Numbered from the stretch's first letter, positions 26,509-37,037 are shown. The stretch: DNA of 64,000 bases from Allomuricauda sp. (GCA_030148335.1 JASBTQ010000019.1:1-64000), one strand, 5' to 3'. Numbers and translations are program-made. Notes: generated from the sequence alone by a model not told the origin.

Positions 26509-27708
26509 GTGAAAAAGTATGATGTCCTGGTTATCGGTGGAGGAATATTTGGTGTCACCGCAGCCGTGGAACTGGCCAAACGAAAATATAAGGTAGCCTT
26601 GTTGAACCCGGACGCATTGCCGCACCACATGGCTGCTTCGACAGATGTTACCAAGGCAGTTCGCATGGAGTATGGATCGGACAGGGAATATTTTAGGATG
26701 GCCGAAAGGTCAATCGGACTTTGGCGGGAGTGGAACAATTTCTTCGGAAAGGAACTGTATCATGAAGTGGGTTTTTTGATGCTTTGTAGAAAATCCATTG
26801 AAAGTGGGGAGCAAAGTTTTGAAGAATGCAGCTATAAGGAATTGTTGGACAATGGGTATGCAGTGGAGCATTTGTCATCTTTGGAAATCAAAAAAAAATT
26901 TCCTGCCATAAATGCAGAAACCTATGCAGAGGCAATCTATAACCCGGTAGGGGGATATGCAAATGCAACGCTCACGATAATGGCGCTGATTGCCCATGCA
27001 AGGGAACTAGGCGTCCATATCCACGAACGACAGACAGTGAACAGCTTGGATATGGTCAGTGGTGTTTTGAAGGGGGTAGGGACCGTGGAGGATCAAAGAT
27101 ATGCCGTAGACCATGTTTTGGTGGCGGCCGGGGCGCATACCCCTATGGTATTGCCGGAACTGCAGCCTTATATGAAATCCACAGGGCATCCTGTTTTTTG
27201 GTTGAGGCCTAATGACGCCAAAAGATTTAGTGGGGATAACTTACCGGTTTTTACGGCGGATATTTCCAACACGGGATGGTATGGATTTCCTTACTTGGAA
27301 GAACAGGGAATCGTGAAGCTGGCCAAGCATTCAAATGGCAGCGAGATAGACCCGGAAAAGGGAGATCGGCAAGTTACCGATGCAGAGGTAGTGGAGATGA
27401 GGTCTTTTGTGGGGGAATGCTTTCCCGAATTGGCAAAAGCCCCATTGGTGTACACCCGTAGGTGCTTATATACGGATACACTGGATGGGCATTTCTGGAT
27501 AGATAACCATCCAACCATAAAAGGACTTTCCGTGAGTTCGGGAGGAAGTGGGCACGGATTGAAGATGGCCCCGATATTGGGCCCGATGGCTGCAGATATC
27601 GTGGAAGGAAAAACCCATGAATTCTCCAATAGGTACAGGTGGAGGCACCTTACCAGGGATACTGTTCAAGTGGAAGAAGCCAGGTATGTCATAGACCGCA
27701 GAATTTAA
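26509..27708 (+). CDS. FAD-dependent oxidoreductase (DAO/sarcosine oxidase family)
   Basis: A protein of about 399 residues starts with the Rossmann FAD motif VLVIGGGIFGVTAAVELAKR and ends with a DAO-type closing block (DNHPTIKGLSVSSGGSGHGLKMAP). Both possible starts are GTG (26464 and 26509); the later one puts the FAD motif at the usual distance from the N terminus. Enzymes of this family oxidise amines or D-amino acids. It faces the RpiR gene and precedes the sigma/FecR/SusCD genes, so it may oxidise an amino-sugar product. Substrate is unknown. Confidence 0.88.
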   Translation: MKKYDVLVIGGGIFGVTAAVELAKRKYKVALLNPDALPHHMAASTDVTKAVRMEYGSDREYFRMAERSIGLWREWNNFFGKELYHEVGFLMLCRKSIESGEQSFEECSYKELLDNGYAVEHLSSLEIKKKFPAINAETYAEAIYNPVGGYANATLTIMALIAHARELGVHIHERQTVNSLDMVSGVLKGVGTVEDQRYAVDHVLVAAGAHTPMVLPELQPYMKSTGHPVFWLRPNDAKRFSGDNLPVFTADISNTGWYGFPYLEEQGIVKLAKHSNGSEIDPEKGDRQVTDAEVVEMRSFVGECFPELAKAPLVYTRRCLYTDTLDGHFWIDNHPTIKGLSVSSGGSGHGLKMAPILGPMAADIVEGKTHEFSNRYRWRHLTRDTVQVEEARYVIDRRI

Positions 27709-27758
27709 GAATATATATTCTTGCCCAGATCAAAACCGGTCAATGCTTAAAAAATAGA

Positions 27759-28313
27759 ATGGACCAAAAGGGCTATCATAACGAAAAATACCTAGTTGAG
27801 CAGCTAAGAAAGGGCTCAGAGGAAGCCTATGGCCATTTGTTCAAGCAATACCATCGCGAACTGTGCAATTACATTGCTGCCATTTCAGGGGATATGAGAA
27901 TATCGGAAGATATTGTGCAGCAGTCCTTTATAAAGCTATGGTCCAATAGGGAAAAGCTCTTTATCAAGGAGAACAGCCTCAAAAAATACCTCTTTAAGAT
28001 TGCCTATAACTTATTTTTGGACAGTAAAAGAAAGGAGAAAAAGGAGTTTCAACTTTTGGAGAGCCTAAAACAAGAAGCTTATCTCGGGTTGATGGAAACC
28101 GATACTTCCCTTTTTGAGGAACGCCTCAAAAAAGTGGAGGCAGAAATAGAGAATTTGCCCGAACAGTGCAAAATGGTGTTCATTCTGAGCAAAAAGGAAG
28201 GTCTCAAGTACAAGGAAATTTCCGAGAAACTCCATATTTCCATAAAAACAGTTGAAGTGCATATGGCCAAAGCACTCAAACGACTAAAGGCGCAACTCTC
28301 CATATTTTTCTAA
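27759..28313 (+). CDS. ECF sigma factor (FecI-like)
   Basis: The protein has 184 residues: sigma region 2 (AYGHLFKQYHRELCNYIAA, EDIVQQSFIKLW) and region 4 (LPEQCKMVFILSKKEGLKYKEISEKLHISIKTVEVHMAKALKRLK). Start is set at 27759, just after the oxidoreductase gene ends. Bacteroidota sigma factors of this type are controlled by a neighbouring FecR and drive SusCD genes. A promoter-like AAGGG/CGTCTG pair in the following gap could be its target. Confidence 0.93.
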   Translation: MDQKGYHNEKYLVEQLRKGSEEAYGHLFKQYHRELCNYIAAISGDMRISEDIVQQSFIKLWSNREKLFIKENSLKKYLFKIAYNLFLDSKRKEKKEFQLLESLKQEAYLGLMETDTSLFEERLKKVEAEIENLPEQCKMVFILSKKEGLKYKEISEKLHISIKTVEVHMAKALKRLKAQLSIFF

Positions 28314-28410
28314 GCTCTCATTGCATTTTTATAAATCTACAGTGCTTATCCTTTTTTAGGGATTTATAGGTTATTTCGATATTTAAAATGTTAAAATTTT
28401 ACGATATGGT

Positions 28411-28437
28411 AAGGGTTTTTTTTAAAACCTGCGTCTG
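28411..28437 (+). promoter_or_regulatory. Candidate ECF-sigma promoter upstream of fecR
   Basis: AAGGGTTTT (28411-28419) and CGTCTG (28432-28437), 16 bp between AAGGG and CGTC, resemble ECF promoter elements (CGTC is a frequent -10 core). The site lies 27 nt before the fecR start. No TAnnTTTG element is evident nearby. Confidence 0.4.
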
Positions 28438-28463
28438 TTTAGTAAAGAGACAATATATATCCA

Positions 28464-29642
28464 ATGACCAAACTCGATATCAGGAGGATTATTACCAAGT
28501 ACATCAATCAAGAGGCGACCCCTGAAGAAATGACCATTTTATATGAATGGGTCAAAAAGGGGAACAACCAAGAGGTCTTTAAAAAATTAGTGCAGGCTGA
28601 CTTTCTTATCAATTATCAACATCGTTCATGGGAAACGGAAGAGGCTTTCCAACAATTCTTGGAAACCATCAAGGAAAAGGAAAGCAGGAAGGTCCACACT
28701 TTGTATGTGGGCAGACAGGCCTGGAAGTATGCTGCCGCCATTGTTTTACTTGTCGCATCTGCCGCCTATTTTATCCTACAAAAAAATTCGCAATCAGTTT
28801 TGGAGCCCCGATTGGATTCCGATCAAATAACCCTGCAGTTGGATAATGGGGAAATCATCAGTTTTGATCCCGATAGCGACGCAACTGTCAAGAGCAAAAG
28901 CGGAAAAACGGTGGTTTCATTGGTAAAAGGGGTATTGTCCCAGAATGCCGAGACCGATACAAAGAGCAGTGCGAAGAAAAACGTCCTTAGGGTACCATTT
29001 GGTAAAAGTCTTTCCCTGACCCTGCAGGATGGTTCGGTGGTAAGACTCAACTCTGGGTCCACACTTACCTACCCATCTTCATTTGTAGGGAAGGACAAAC
29101 GAGAGGTGCAATTGGAGGGAGAGGCATTTTTTGAGGTGGCAAAGAATCTGGGACAACCCTTCATTGTGGGCACCAAGAGCATGTACACCCAAGTTTTTGG
29201 TACCGTTTTTAATATTTCGGCCTATGACGAGGACAACACTTCTGAAGTCGTTCTTGTGGAAGGGTCGGTAGGGATAGCTTCCACAGATGATGACGTAGCC
29301 GGGAACTTACAGATGCTAAAACCTTCCCAGAGGGCATCGAACAAGGAAGGGAGCGGAGGTCGATTCGTCATCGAGGATGTGGATGTGACCCCATATATTT
29401 CTTGGACCCAAGGCGTATTGTCGTTCGAGAACGAGGAAATGTCGGAAATCATTAAAAGACTTCAAAGACAATTCAATATCAAGATTGTCAACAAGCATGA
29501 AAAGCTCGGGGAGCGGAGGTTCACCGGGATGTTCGATGAGGAAGACCTTGATCGCATTCTACAGACCATACAGGCCCATACCCATTTTAGCTATTCCAAA
29601 GAAGGGAACACGATAACTATTACAGAACCGGAAAAATTGTAA
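28464..29642 (+). CDS. FecR-family anti-sigma factor
   Basis: The protein has 392 residues: a cytoplasmic N-terminal region (about 1-85), one transmembrane helix (WKYAAAIVLLVASAAYFIL near 89-108), the periplasmic FecR domain (LRVPFGKSLSLTLQDGSVVRLNSGSTLTYPSSF through GEAFFEVAKN and FGTVFNISAY) and a C-terminal DUF4974 domain (LSFENEEMSEIIKRLQRQFNIKI). It would hold the ECF sigma inactive until signalled by the SusC STN domain. It lies 150 nt after the sigma gene. Confidence 0.94.
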   Translation: MTKLDIRRIITKYINQEATPEEMTILYEWVKKGNNQEVFKKLVQADFLINYQHRSWETEEAFQQFLETIKEKESRKVHTLYVGRQAWKYAAAIVLLVASAAYFILQKNSQSVLEPRLDSDQITLQLDNGEIISFDPDSDATVKSKSGKTVVSLVKGVLSQNAETDTKSSAKKNVLRVPFGKSLSLTLQDGSVVRLNSGSTLTYPSSFVGKDKREVQLEGEAFFEVAKNLGQPFIVGTKSMYTQVFGTVFNISAYDEDNTSEVVLVEGSVGIASTDDDVAGNLQMLKPSQRASNKEGSGGRFVIEDVDVTPYISWTQGVLSFENEEMSEIIKRLQRQFNIKIVNKHEKLGERRFTGMFDEEDLDRILQTIQAHTHFSYSKEGNTITITEPEKL

Positions 29643-29706
29643 TGCCTATGATGTGAAACATTAAAAAAACCAAAAACGAATACTAACTGACTAGACTAAT
29701 TTAATC

Positions 29707-32700
29707 ATGAAAAAAAACCAAAATATATGTGTCTGGGCTAAAAGGCTCAGTAAGAATGTATTGTGTTGTTTGTCCTTACTGCTTTTTTTCAGTTTTGGCA
29801 ATGCAACCAATTGTGCACAGGACGATGTCATCACCATGAGCTTTGAAAATCAGCAAGTTGGGGACATCTTTGAGACCATTACAAAATCCACCGGATACAA
29901 GTTTTTTTATGAGGCTTCTGAAGTGGACCTTACCAGAAAAGTGACCATTTTTCATAAGAATTTGTGTGTAGAGGATTTTTTGAAACAACTTTTTAAAGGT
30001 TCAGGATTGAACTATGAGGTAATCGCAAGGCAGATTGTCATCAAAAAGGTTGGAGAACCCACCCTCCCTTCATTGGTGCCCCAAAAGAAAATTGAGATCC
30101 AAGACCCCCAATCGATGCTTACAGGTACGGTTGTGGACGAGAATGGGGTCCCGTTGCCAGGGGCAAGCATCATTGCCAAAGGAACCACAGTGGGGACAAC
30201 TACCGATTTTGATGGGAAGTTCGAACTCTCATTGCCTTCTGGGACTACCGTTATACAGGTAACCTATATTGGCTATAAGCCCAAAGAAGTCAGTGTTGCC
30301 GGTCTAACTACCGTAACTGTTAGGATGGAGCCCGATGCAGCCGCTTTGGAGGAAGTGGTAGTCGTGGGGTATGGTACCCTCGCAAAAACAAAAGTAACGG
30401 GTTCCGTAGTTTCCATCCAACCGGAAACCATAGTCAATGTCCCTACGATTACACCGGAAGGAGCACTTATTGGACAAGTGGCAGGTGTGCAGGTCCAAGA
30501 AGTTTCAGGTGAACCGGGAGCAGCCCCCAATATCAGGATCAGGGGTTCAGGTTCCATTTCCGCTGGTAACGATCCATTGTTCGTAGTGGATGGAATACCA
30601 ATTTCCCGAAACCTTACATCATCCAGTCAATTAGGTTCCTTGTCCAACCAGTCGCAGGCATTTCAGCCGCCGACCATCAACCCATTGGGAACCCTTAACC
30701 CGAACGATATTGAATCCATGCAGGTATTGAAAGATGCCAGCGCCGCCGCAATTTATGGATCTAGGGGTGGTAACGGGGTATTGCTCATCACCACAAAAAA
30801 AGGTTCAAGTACCGAAGAAGGAGTCTTCTCTTTTGATTCCTACGTGAGCATCCAATCGGTGGCCAACAAGATAGACCTAATGAATGCCGCTGAACTTATC
30901 GATTATACAAGGGATGCCAGGAACAACAATTATTTGGTGGATATCCCAGGAGCTTCGGTCGATGATCCCATCGGACCTGGCGATCGTGGGAATACAAATT
31001 ACGAAATGCCTGCATCCTATGTGAACTGGGATGGTACCGATACGGATTGGCAAGATTTGATCTTTAAGACAGGAGTCGTCCAGAGCTATAACTTCTCCTA
31101 TGCATCCCCGATCAGGAACAAGACAAGTTTCTATACTTCCGCAGGGTATTTCTCCCAAAACGGGATCATAGAAAAATCAAAATTTGAAAGGTATTCTGTG
31201 CTGATGAACCTCAACTCCCAATTGACCGAGAAGTTGAACCTAGATCTAAGGTTGGCCCCTACAGTGACCGAAAACCAAAGGGTGCCTGCAAATTCACCAT
31301 ACTTTGCGACCCCTCCAGGAATTGTATACTCGGCCATAGTGCATTCCCCGGTGGTGAAACCTTACAATGCGGATGGAACCATCAATCAGTTGGACAACCA
31401 ATCCCACTTGGCAGGAGGAACCACCACGGCCAGTAACCCCTTGGCGATCATAGAGGGAGTGGACGATCAGATATTCCAATTTCAGAACAGGGGAACCCTT
31501 GGTTTGACCTACGATATCCTACCTGATCTGAGCTTTAAAACCTTGGGGGGTGTTTACATCAACTTGTTCAACCAAGATTTTTACCGGGCCAATACATTGT
31601 TGCTGCGTAACTCCACTGTAGGAAATCCTTATGGGCAGGCATCTACTTCTACTGAGACCAACTGGTTGTGGGAGAACACATTGAGTTGGAAAAAGGAAAT
31701 TGGGGATCACTACGTGGATGCCGTTTTGGGATATACCGCCCAAAAGGACAATGTAAGACTGGAAAGGGTTGTGGCCAATAACTATCCCGATGATTTGGTG
31801 ACCACCATTAGCGGTGGACAGGTATATGCGGGAACATCTGTGAAGGAACAATGGTCGTTACTCTCTTCGCTGTTCAGGGTGAATTATAGCTTTAAGGACA
31901 AATACCTCTTTACAGGAACCATCCGTTCCGATAAATCTTCCCGTTTTGGCAAGAACAACCAAACTGGATATTTCCCTTCATTCTCAGTTGGGTGGAGATT
32001 GAACGAGGAATCTTTCCTATCCTCTTCGGAGACCATCTCCGAATTGAAACTTAGAATGAGTTGGGGGCAGACAGGTAACTTTGAGATACCAAATTATGGA
32101 GCTGTAGGTCTATTGTCCCCACAGAACTATAACCTAGCTGGCAATGAGGTCAACGGAATCATCCAGTCCACCATTCCAAACCCCAATTTGACTTGGGAAA
32201 AATCCGAGCAAGTGGATGTGGGTCTGGAGTTGGGACTCTTCAACAACAGGGTGTTCCTGTTGGCGGACTACTATGACACCAAAACTAGGGATCTCTTGCT
32301 GAATGTGGCCATTTCATCCGTATCTGGCTTTGAGACCACTTTGAGAAATCTTGGTAAGGTCCAGAACAAAGGTTTTGAAATTGCTTTGAGCACCAAAAAC
32401 TTTGTGGGCGATTTCAGCTGGGATACGGATATCAATTTCTCTACCAACGAGAATGAAGTGCTGGCACTCAATGAGGGCAATGAACCCATATATTCCACAG
32501 GTAGTGCAGGTATCCGCCACGTAACAAGGGTAGGGGACCCCATAGGCAGCTACTACGGTTATGTTGTGGAAGGTATTTATCAGACCCAAGAGGAAATTGA
32601 CAATGCTCCGGTCGATACCCAAGCTCCCAATCCAGGTCCAGGGGACTTCAAGTTCAAGGATGTTGACGGTGATGGACAGATTACCCCAGATGATAGGACC

Positions 32701-33231
32701 GTTACGGGAAGTTATTTTCCAGACTTTACTTGGGGTATCAACAACAGGCTAAGTTTTAAGGGCATCGATTTCGGTTTCTTGATCCAAGGGGTCGAGGGCA
32801 ATGAGATACTCAACCTTACCGGAAGACACTTGTTGAACGGAGAGGCCAACTTTAACTCATATGCAGCGTTCAATGATCGTTGGCGATCGGCCTCCGACCC
32901 AGGGAATGGATGGGTTCCGAGAGCGGATAGGGGAACTGGTAACCACGGTAACAACCAAAGACCATCATCTTTTCAGGTTGAGGATGGGTCCTATATCCGT
33001 TTGAGAAATGTTACACTTGGGTACACCTTGCCGACCGATAATCTGTTCGGCAACAAGATCCAAAAACTACGTTTCTACATCACCGGTACCAACTTGTTTA
33101 CCATTACAGACTATATGGGCTACAACCCTGAGGTTAGTAGCATTACTACCAATAGTTTGACTCCGGGAGAAGATTATGGCGCTTTTCCATTGACCAAGTC
33201 CTTTACAATGGGAGTAAACCTAAAGTTCTAA
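29707..33231 (+). CDS. SusC/RagA TonB-dependent transporter with STN domain
   Basis: This is a 1174-residue outer-membrane transporter. After the signal (about 1-37) comes an STN signalling domain (MSFENQQVGDIFETITKSTGYKFFYEASEVDL), a carboxypeptidase-regulatory-like domain (LTGTVVDENGVPLPGASI), the SusC motif GYGTLAKTKVTGSV, the plug (IRIRGSGSISAGNDPLFVVDG) and a beta-barrel ending in the aromatic KSFTMGVNLKF. The STN domain marks it as a signal transducer for the FecR/ECF pair upstream. It imports an oligosaccharide together with the SusD lipoprotein. Confidence 0.96.
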   Translation: MKKNQNICVWAKRLSKNVLCCLSLLLFFSFGNATNCAQDDVITMSFENQQVGDIFETITKSTGYKFFYEASEVDLTRKVTIFHKNLCVEDFLKQLFKGSGLNYEVIARQIVIKKVGEPTLPSLVPQKKIEIQDPQSMLTGTVVDENGVPLPGASIIAKGTTVGTTTDFDGKFELSLPSGTTVIQVTYIGYKPKEVSVAGLTTVTVRMEPDAAALEEVVVVGYGTLAKTKVTGSVVSIQPETIVNVPTITPEGALIGQVAGVQVQEVSGEPGAAPNIRIRGSGSISAGNDPLFVVDGIPISRNLTSSSQLGSLSNQSQAFQPPTINPLGTLNPNDIESMQVLKDASAAAIYGSRGGNGVLLITTKKGSSTEEGVFSFDSYVSIQSVANKIDLMNAAELIDYTRDARNNNYLVDIPGASVDDPIGPGDRGNTNYEMPASYVNWDGTDTDWQDLIFKTGVVQSYNFSYASPIRNKTSFYTSAGYFSQNGIIEKSKFERYSVLMNLNSQLTEKLNLDLRLAPTVTENQRVPANSPYFATPPGIVYSAIVHSPVVKPYNADGTINQLDNQSHLAGGTTTASNPLAIIEGVDDQIFQFQNRGTLGLTYDILPDLSFKTLGGVYINLFNQDFYRANTLLLRNSTVGNPYGQASTSTETNWLWENTLSWKKEIGDHYVDAVLGYTAQKDNVRLERVVANNYPDDLVTTISGGQVYAGTSVKEQWSLLSSLFRVNYSFKDKYLFTGTIRSDKSSRFGKNNQTGYFPSFSVGWRLNEESFLSSSETISELKLRMSWGQTGNFEIPNYGAVGLLSPQNYNLAGNEVNGIIQSTIPNPNLTWEKSEQVDVGLELGLFNNRVFLLADYYDTKTRDLLLNVAISSVSGFETTLRNLGKVQNKGFEIALSTKNFVGDFSWDTDINFSTNENEVLALNEGNEPIYSTGSAGIRHVTRVGDPIGSYYGYVVEGIYQTQEEIDNAPVDTQAPNPGPGDFKFKDVDGDGQITPDDRTVTGSYFPDFTWGINNRLSFKGIDFGFLIQGVEGNEILNLTGRHLLNGEANFNSYAAFNDRWRSASDPGNGWVPRADRGTGNHGNNQRPSSFQVEDGSYIRLRNVTLGYTLPTDNLFGNKIQKLRFYITGTNLFTITDYMGYNPEVSSITTNSLTPGEDYGAFPLTKSFTMGVNLKF

Positions 33232-33248
33232 CCTAAAAACGGAAAAAA

Positions 33249-34628
33249 ATGAAACGAATTCTATATATAATGCTATGTACGGTACTATTTACCGGATGTA
33301 GCGAAGATTTTACCGATCTCGCACCGATTTCCAACAGAAACGAGGCCGATTTCTATAAATCCACGGATGATTTCGAAGTGGCCATCAATGCCAGTTATAG
33401 GGGATTGCAGAGCACAGGCATTTATGGACGGGGCTATTGGACCATGTTCGAGATGAGGAGCGATAACACCGATCAAGGACCTGATGCAACAGGTCTTGCT
33501 CGACAGTACACCGAAATCAATGCTTTCACCGAGGATGCTTTGAACGAACAGGTATCAACGGCCTGGAGTGAATCCTACAAGGTAATTGCAAATTGCAATG
33601 TCATATTGGAACGTATTCCAACGGTAGAAATGGATGCGGCTATAGGAAATAGGATAGCAGGGGAAGCCCTTTTTATCCGTTCCCTGATGTACTATCACCT
33701 GGCCATTGCCTTTGGGAATGTACCATTGCAGTTGGAGCCCTATGTGGCTGGCGACGAATTGGTCCAGGTCTCGGAAACTGTTGTCTTGGAACAAATAGTG
33801 ACCGACCTGGAAACAGCGGAAGGCTACCTCCCCGTGTCATATCCTTCCAGTAGCGTTGGCAAAGCCACAAAAGGGGCAGCGGCCACTTTGCTGGCCAAGG
33901 TGCAGCTTGCTTTGGGGAACAATACTGCCGCAGAGACCGTGTTGCGTAGGATCATCTCAAGTTACGGATATGATTTGGTGCCTGAATATGCAGATCTGTG
34001 GGGTATTGACAACGAGAACAATGAAGAATCCATATTCGAGGTACAGTTCATAAGTGGTGGAATAGGCCAAGGAAGTCTGTTCACCAATGACTTTTCCCCA
34101 AGTTCCGCTTTGCAGGCAGGTGCAGGGTACGGAAGGAACAGACCTACCGTATCCATGCAGGAAGCTTATGAGGATGGAGATTCCAGGTATGATGCCTCCA
34201 TGGGAGATTCATTTATAAACTTGGATGCCGAAGTGGTAGAGGCATTGTACATCAAGAAATACCAAGCGGACATTGCCATAGAGAATGATTCGGACATCAA
34301 CTTTGTGGTCTTTAGGTATGCCGATGTACTACTGATGTTGGCCGAGGCCCTTGGCGAGACCGATGAAAGTTATGATTTGATCAATGAAGTACGGGAAAGG
34401 GCAGATTTGGGAGAGATAAATGCGGCCACCCCAGGCACATTCGAAGAGAAACTGCTCCATGAAAGAAGGGTGGAACTCGCCTTTGAAAACCACAGGTGGG
34501 CCGATTTGAGACGTTTCAATGCCATCAACAAGGTGATTGAAGCGGAGCCGGTCATTACGGGAACCCGTGAATATTTCTTTATTCCGCAACGCGAGATGGA
34601 TATCAATCCAAATTTTACGCAGAATTAG
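33249..34628 (+). CDS. SusD/RagB outer-membrane glycan-binding lipoprotein
   Basis: The protein has 459 residues with lipobox LFTGC (Cys about 17) and a SusD-type helical fold: YRGLQSTGIYGRGYWTMFEMRSDN, LFIRSLMYYHLAIAFGNVPL, and the closing HERRVELAFENHRWADLRRF plus FIPQREMDINPNFTQN. It follows susC after 17 nt. SusD proteins cap the SusC barrel and bind the incoming glycan. Sugar contacts cannot be read from the sequence. Confidence 0.96.
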   Translation: MKRILYIMLCTVLFTGCSEDFTDLAPISNRNEADFYKSTDDFEVAINASYRGLQSTGIYGRGYWTMFEMRSDNTDQGPDATGLARQYTEINAFTEDALNEQVSTAWSESYKVIANCNVILERIPTVEMDAAIGNRIAGEALFIRSLMYYHLAIAFGNVPLQLEPYVAGDELVQVSETVVLEQIVTDLETAEGYLPVSYPSSSVGKATKGAAATLLAKVQLALGNNTAAETVLRRIISSYGYDLVPEYADLWGIDNENNEESIFEVQFISGGIGQGSLFTNDFSPSSALQAGAGYGRNRPTVSMQEAYEDGDSRYDASMGDSFINLDAEVVEALYIKKYQADIAIENDSDINFVVFRYADVLLMLAEALGETDESYDLINEVRERADLGEINAATPGTFEEKLLHERRVELAFENHRWADLRRFNAINKVIEAEPVITGTREYFFIPQREMDINPNFTQN

Positions 34629-34830
34629 GATGTAAAAGATTGGAAATTAGCGTTTTCTATATGTTGGGTTAGTTTGATTGATAGCCCCAACCATGGATTG
34701 CCTACTTATGGTTCTATGGATTCCTGCTCAATTCGAAAACGTATCATTTTTAATAAGAAAGTTGCTTTAAAAAGAAGTGATTCAGAGTTTGATTGCAATA
34801 AAATAATAAACCAAATACATACAAAAGACA

Positions 34831-35718
34831 ATGAGAAAATTGACAATGGCAATATGCCTGTGCCTTGCCTTCGTGGTAATGCAAGCACAAGAAAAAAAAG
34901 TGTTGAACATCATAGCCATTGGGGCCCACCCCGATGATTGTGATTCCAAATTTGGAGGTACGGCGGCCCTTTTTGCAAAAATGGGACACAACGTAAAATT
35001 CCTTGCATTGACCAACGGTGATGCAGGTCACCAAAGCATGGGAGGCGGACCATTGGCCAAAAAGCGCAGACAAGAGGCCAAGGATGCGGCAAAGGCCTTG
35101 GGAATTGCCGAATATGAAGTATTGGACAACCACGACGGGGAATTGTTCCCAACATTGAACGTCCGTTTGGAAGTGATTCGAAGGATTCGTGGTTGGGATG
35201 CGGATATCGTTTTGGGACTTAGACCGAACGATTACCACCCAGACCATAGGAATGCGGGATCCGTAGTTCAAGATGCGGCCTACATGAACATTGTGCCCAA
35301 CGTGGCCCCTGATACTCCTCCTTTGGAGAAAAACCCGGTTTTTCTTTATATGAGCGATCATTTTCAAAAGCCCTATCCATTCCAGAAGGACATAGCAGTA
35401 ATAGTGGATGAAGTCATAGATACCAAAGTTGCCGGATTGGCGGCCCATGATTCGCAAATGTTCGAATGGCTGCCATGGACCGCAGGTACCGATTTGTCGA
35501 CCATACCTACAGGAAAAGAGGAACGCTTGGCTTGGCTCAAGAACAGATGGATGAACAGAAAACCGGATGCAAGCACCTTGGAAGCGGCCAAGAAATGGTA
35601 TCCGGGCAGGGACATGTCCAAAGTACAACAAGTTGAGTTCTTCGAGATATGTGAGTACGGCAAGCAACCTACCGAAGAAGAGATCAAGCAATTGTTCCCT
35701 ATGTTGGGGAGTAAATAG
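34831..35718 (+). CDS. PIG-L family deacetylase, exported
   Basis: This 295-residue protein has a signal peptide (MRKLTMAICLCLAFVVMQAQ). The zinc motif AHPDD (near 33-37) and the third ligand in NDYHPDHRNAG (near 130-140) define a LmbE/PIG-L de-N-acetylase. These enzymes remove N-acetyl groups from amino sugars. It lies 200 nt after susD and just before the sugar importer and ROK kinase, suggesting periplasmic N-deacetylation of a glycan product. Confidence 0.93.
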   Translation: MRKLTMAICLCLAFVVMQAQEKKVLNIIAIGAHPDDCDSKFGGTAALFAKMGHNVKFLALTNGDAGHQSMGGGPLAKKRRQEAKDAAKALGIAEYEVLDNHDGELFPTLNVRLEVIRRIRGWDADIVLGLRPNDYHPDHRNAGSVVQDAAYMNIVPNVAPDTPPLEKNPVFLYMSDHFQKPYPFQKDIAVIVDEVIDTKVAGLAAHDSQMFEWLPWTAGTDLSTIPTGKEERLAWLKNRWMNRKPDASTLEAAKKWYPGRDMSKVQQVEFFEICEYGKQPTEEEIKQLFPMLGSK

Positions 35719-35770
35719 AACCCAAACCAAGCCCAGGAAGAGCATCCAATTAATAACCAACTAACTACCA

Positions 35771-37033
35771 ATGGAGAATAGCAAGCCCACGACCAAGAGA
35801 TACTATCATATCATTGGGTTGGTAATGCTGGTATTCTTTGTAATATCATTCATTACCAACATCCTCAATTCTATTATAGTCGACGTAAAGGACAGTTTTG
35901 ATCTAAGCCTTACTTTGACGGGCTTACTGCCTTTCACTTTCTTTATCGCATATGGGATCATGTCCATTCCGGCAGGATTCCTCTCCGAGAAGTATAGTGA
36001 AAGGACCTTGTTGTCCGTATCGTTCTTGGTCATGGCGCTTGCTTCCCTGGGTTTTGCCCTTGTGCCACAATACGGCATGTTCAGTATCACATTGTTCACT
36101 TTGGGTTGCTGCATGGCCGTTTTGCAGGTCATTATAAACCCAATGCTGAGGGTTGCTGGTGGCGAGGAACACTTTGCGTTCAATTCGGTACTGGCACAGT
36201 TGGTGTTCGGTGCAGCTTCGTTTTTGAGTCCTTACTTGTATAAATATTTGGTGGACAGGGATGGCACACAAGGAGATGCCATAGCGGAAACATTACGTTC
36301 GTGGGTACCGGAAAACCTGCCATGGGTGTCATTGTATATTGTGTTTGCAGCCATATCGGTCTTACTCTTCATCTATGTTTTTATGACGAGATATCCCAAG
36401 TTTGAAAAAACAGCGGATGAAAAGGCAGGGGATGGGAGTTCCTATTGGGACCTCTTGAAAAACAAATGGACCCTATTGTATTTCTTAGGGATCTTTTGTT
36501 ATGTGGGTACCGAGCAAGGTGTGGGCAATTGGATTTCCCAGTTTTTGTACCAATATCATGGGTTGGACCCGCAAACCGTGGGAGCGGATACCGTATCCTA
36601 CTTTTGGGCTATGTTGACCGTAGGTTGTCTTTTGGGCCTCGTGCTCTTGAAATTTATGGACAGCCGTAAACTGTTGATATTTGCAACGGCCATAACTATG
36701 GTGTTCTTGGTATTGGCCTTGACAGGTTCTTCCCAAATGGCTTTGATCGGGTTTCCGATGGTCGGGTTTTTTATTTCGGTCATGTATTCCATCATTTTTT
36801 CATTGGCCCTCAATTCAGTCAAGGAACACCATGGTTCACTTTCGGGTATCCTTTGTACAGGAATTGCGGGGGGAGCGGTAATTCCATTTATTGTTGGAGG
36901 ATTAGGTGAGATGACGTCCTTGAAGTCTGGAATGTTCTTCTTGCTGATTCCGCTTGCATTCATATTTACCATCGGCTTTTGGGCCAAACCATTGGTCAAC
37001 AACAAGACCATTAGCCTTAAAAAAGAAAATTAG
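35771..37033 (+). CDS. Sugar MFS transporter (FucP-like)
   Basis: The protein has 420 residues and about 12 transmembrane helices. The N-terminal half (FFVISFITNILNSIIVDVKDSFDLSLTLTGLL and GIMSIPAGFLSEKYSERTLL) follows the FucP/GlcP/NagP-type proton symporters of Bacteroidota. It would bring the released sugar across the inner membrane, between the deacetylase and the ROK kinase. The sugar is unknown. Confidence 0.9.
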   Translation: MENSKPTTKRYYHIIGLVMLVFFVISFITNILNSIIVDVKDSFDLSLTLTGLLPFTFFIAYGIMSIPAGFLSEKYSERTLLSVSFLVMALASLGFALVPQYGMFSITLFTLGCCMAVLQVIINPMLRVAGGEEHFAFNSVLAQLVFGAASFLSPYLYKYLVDRDGTQGDAIAETLRSWVPENLPWVSLYIVFAAISVLLFIYVFMTRYPKFEKTADEKAGDGSSYWDLLKNKWTLLYFLGIFCYVGTEQGVGNWISQFLYQYHGLDPQTVGADTVSYFWAMLTVGCLLGLVLLKFMDSRKLLIFATAITMVFLVLALTGSSQMALIGFPMVGFFISVMYSIIFSLALNSVKEHHGSLSGILCTGIAGGAVIPFIVGGLGEMTSLKSGMFFLLIPLAFIFTIGFWAKPLVNNKTISLKKEN

Positions 37034-37037
37034 GCCC

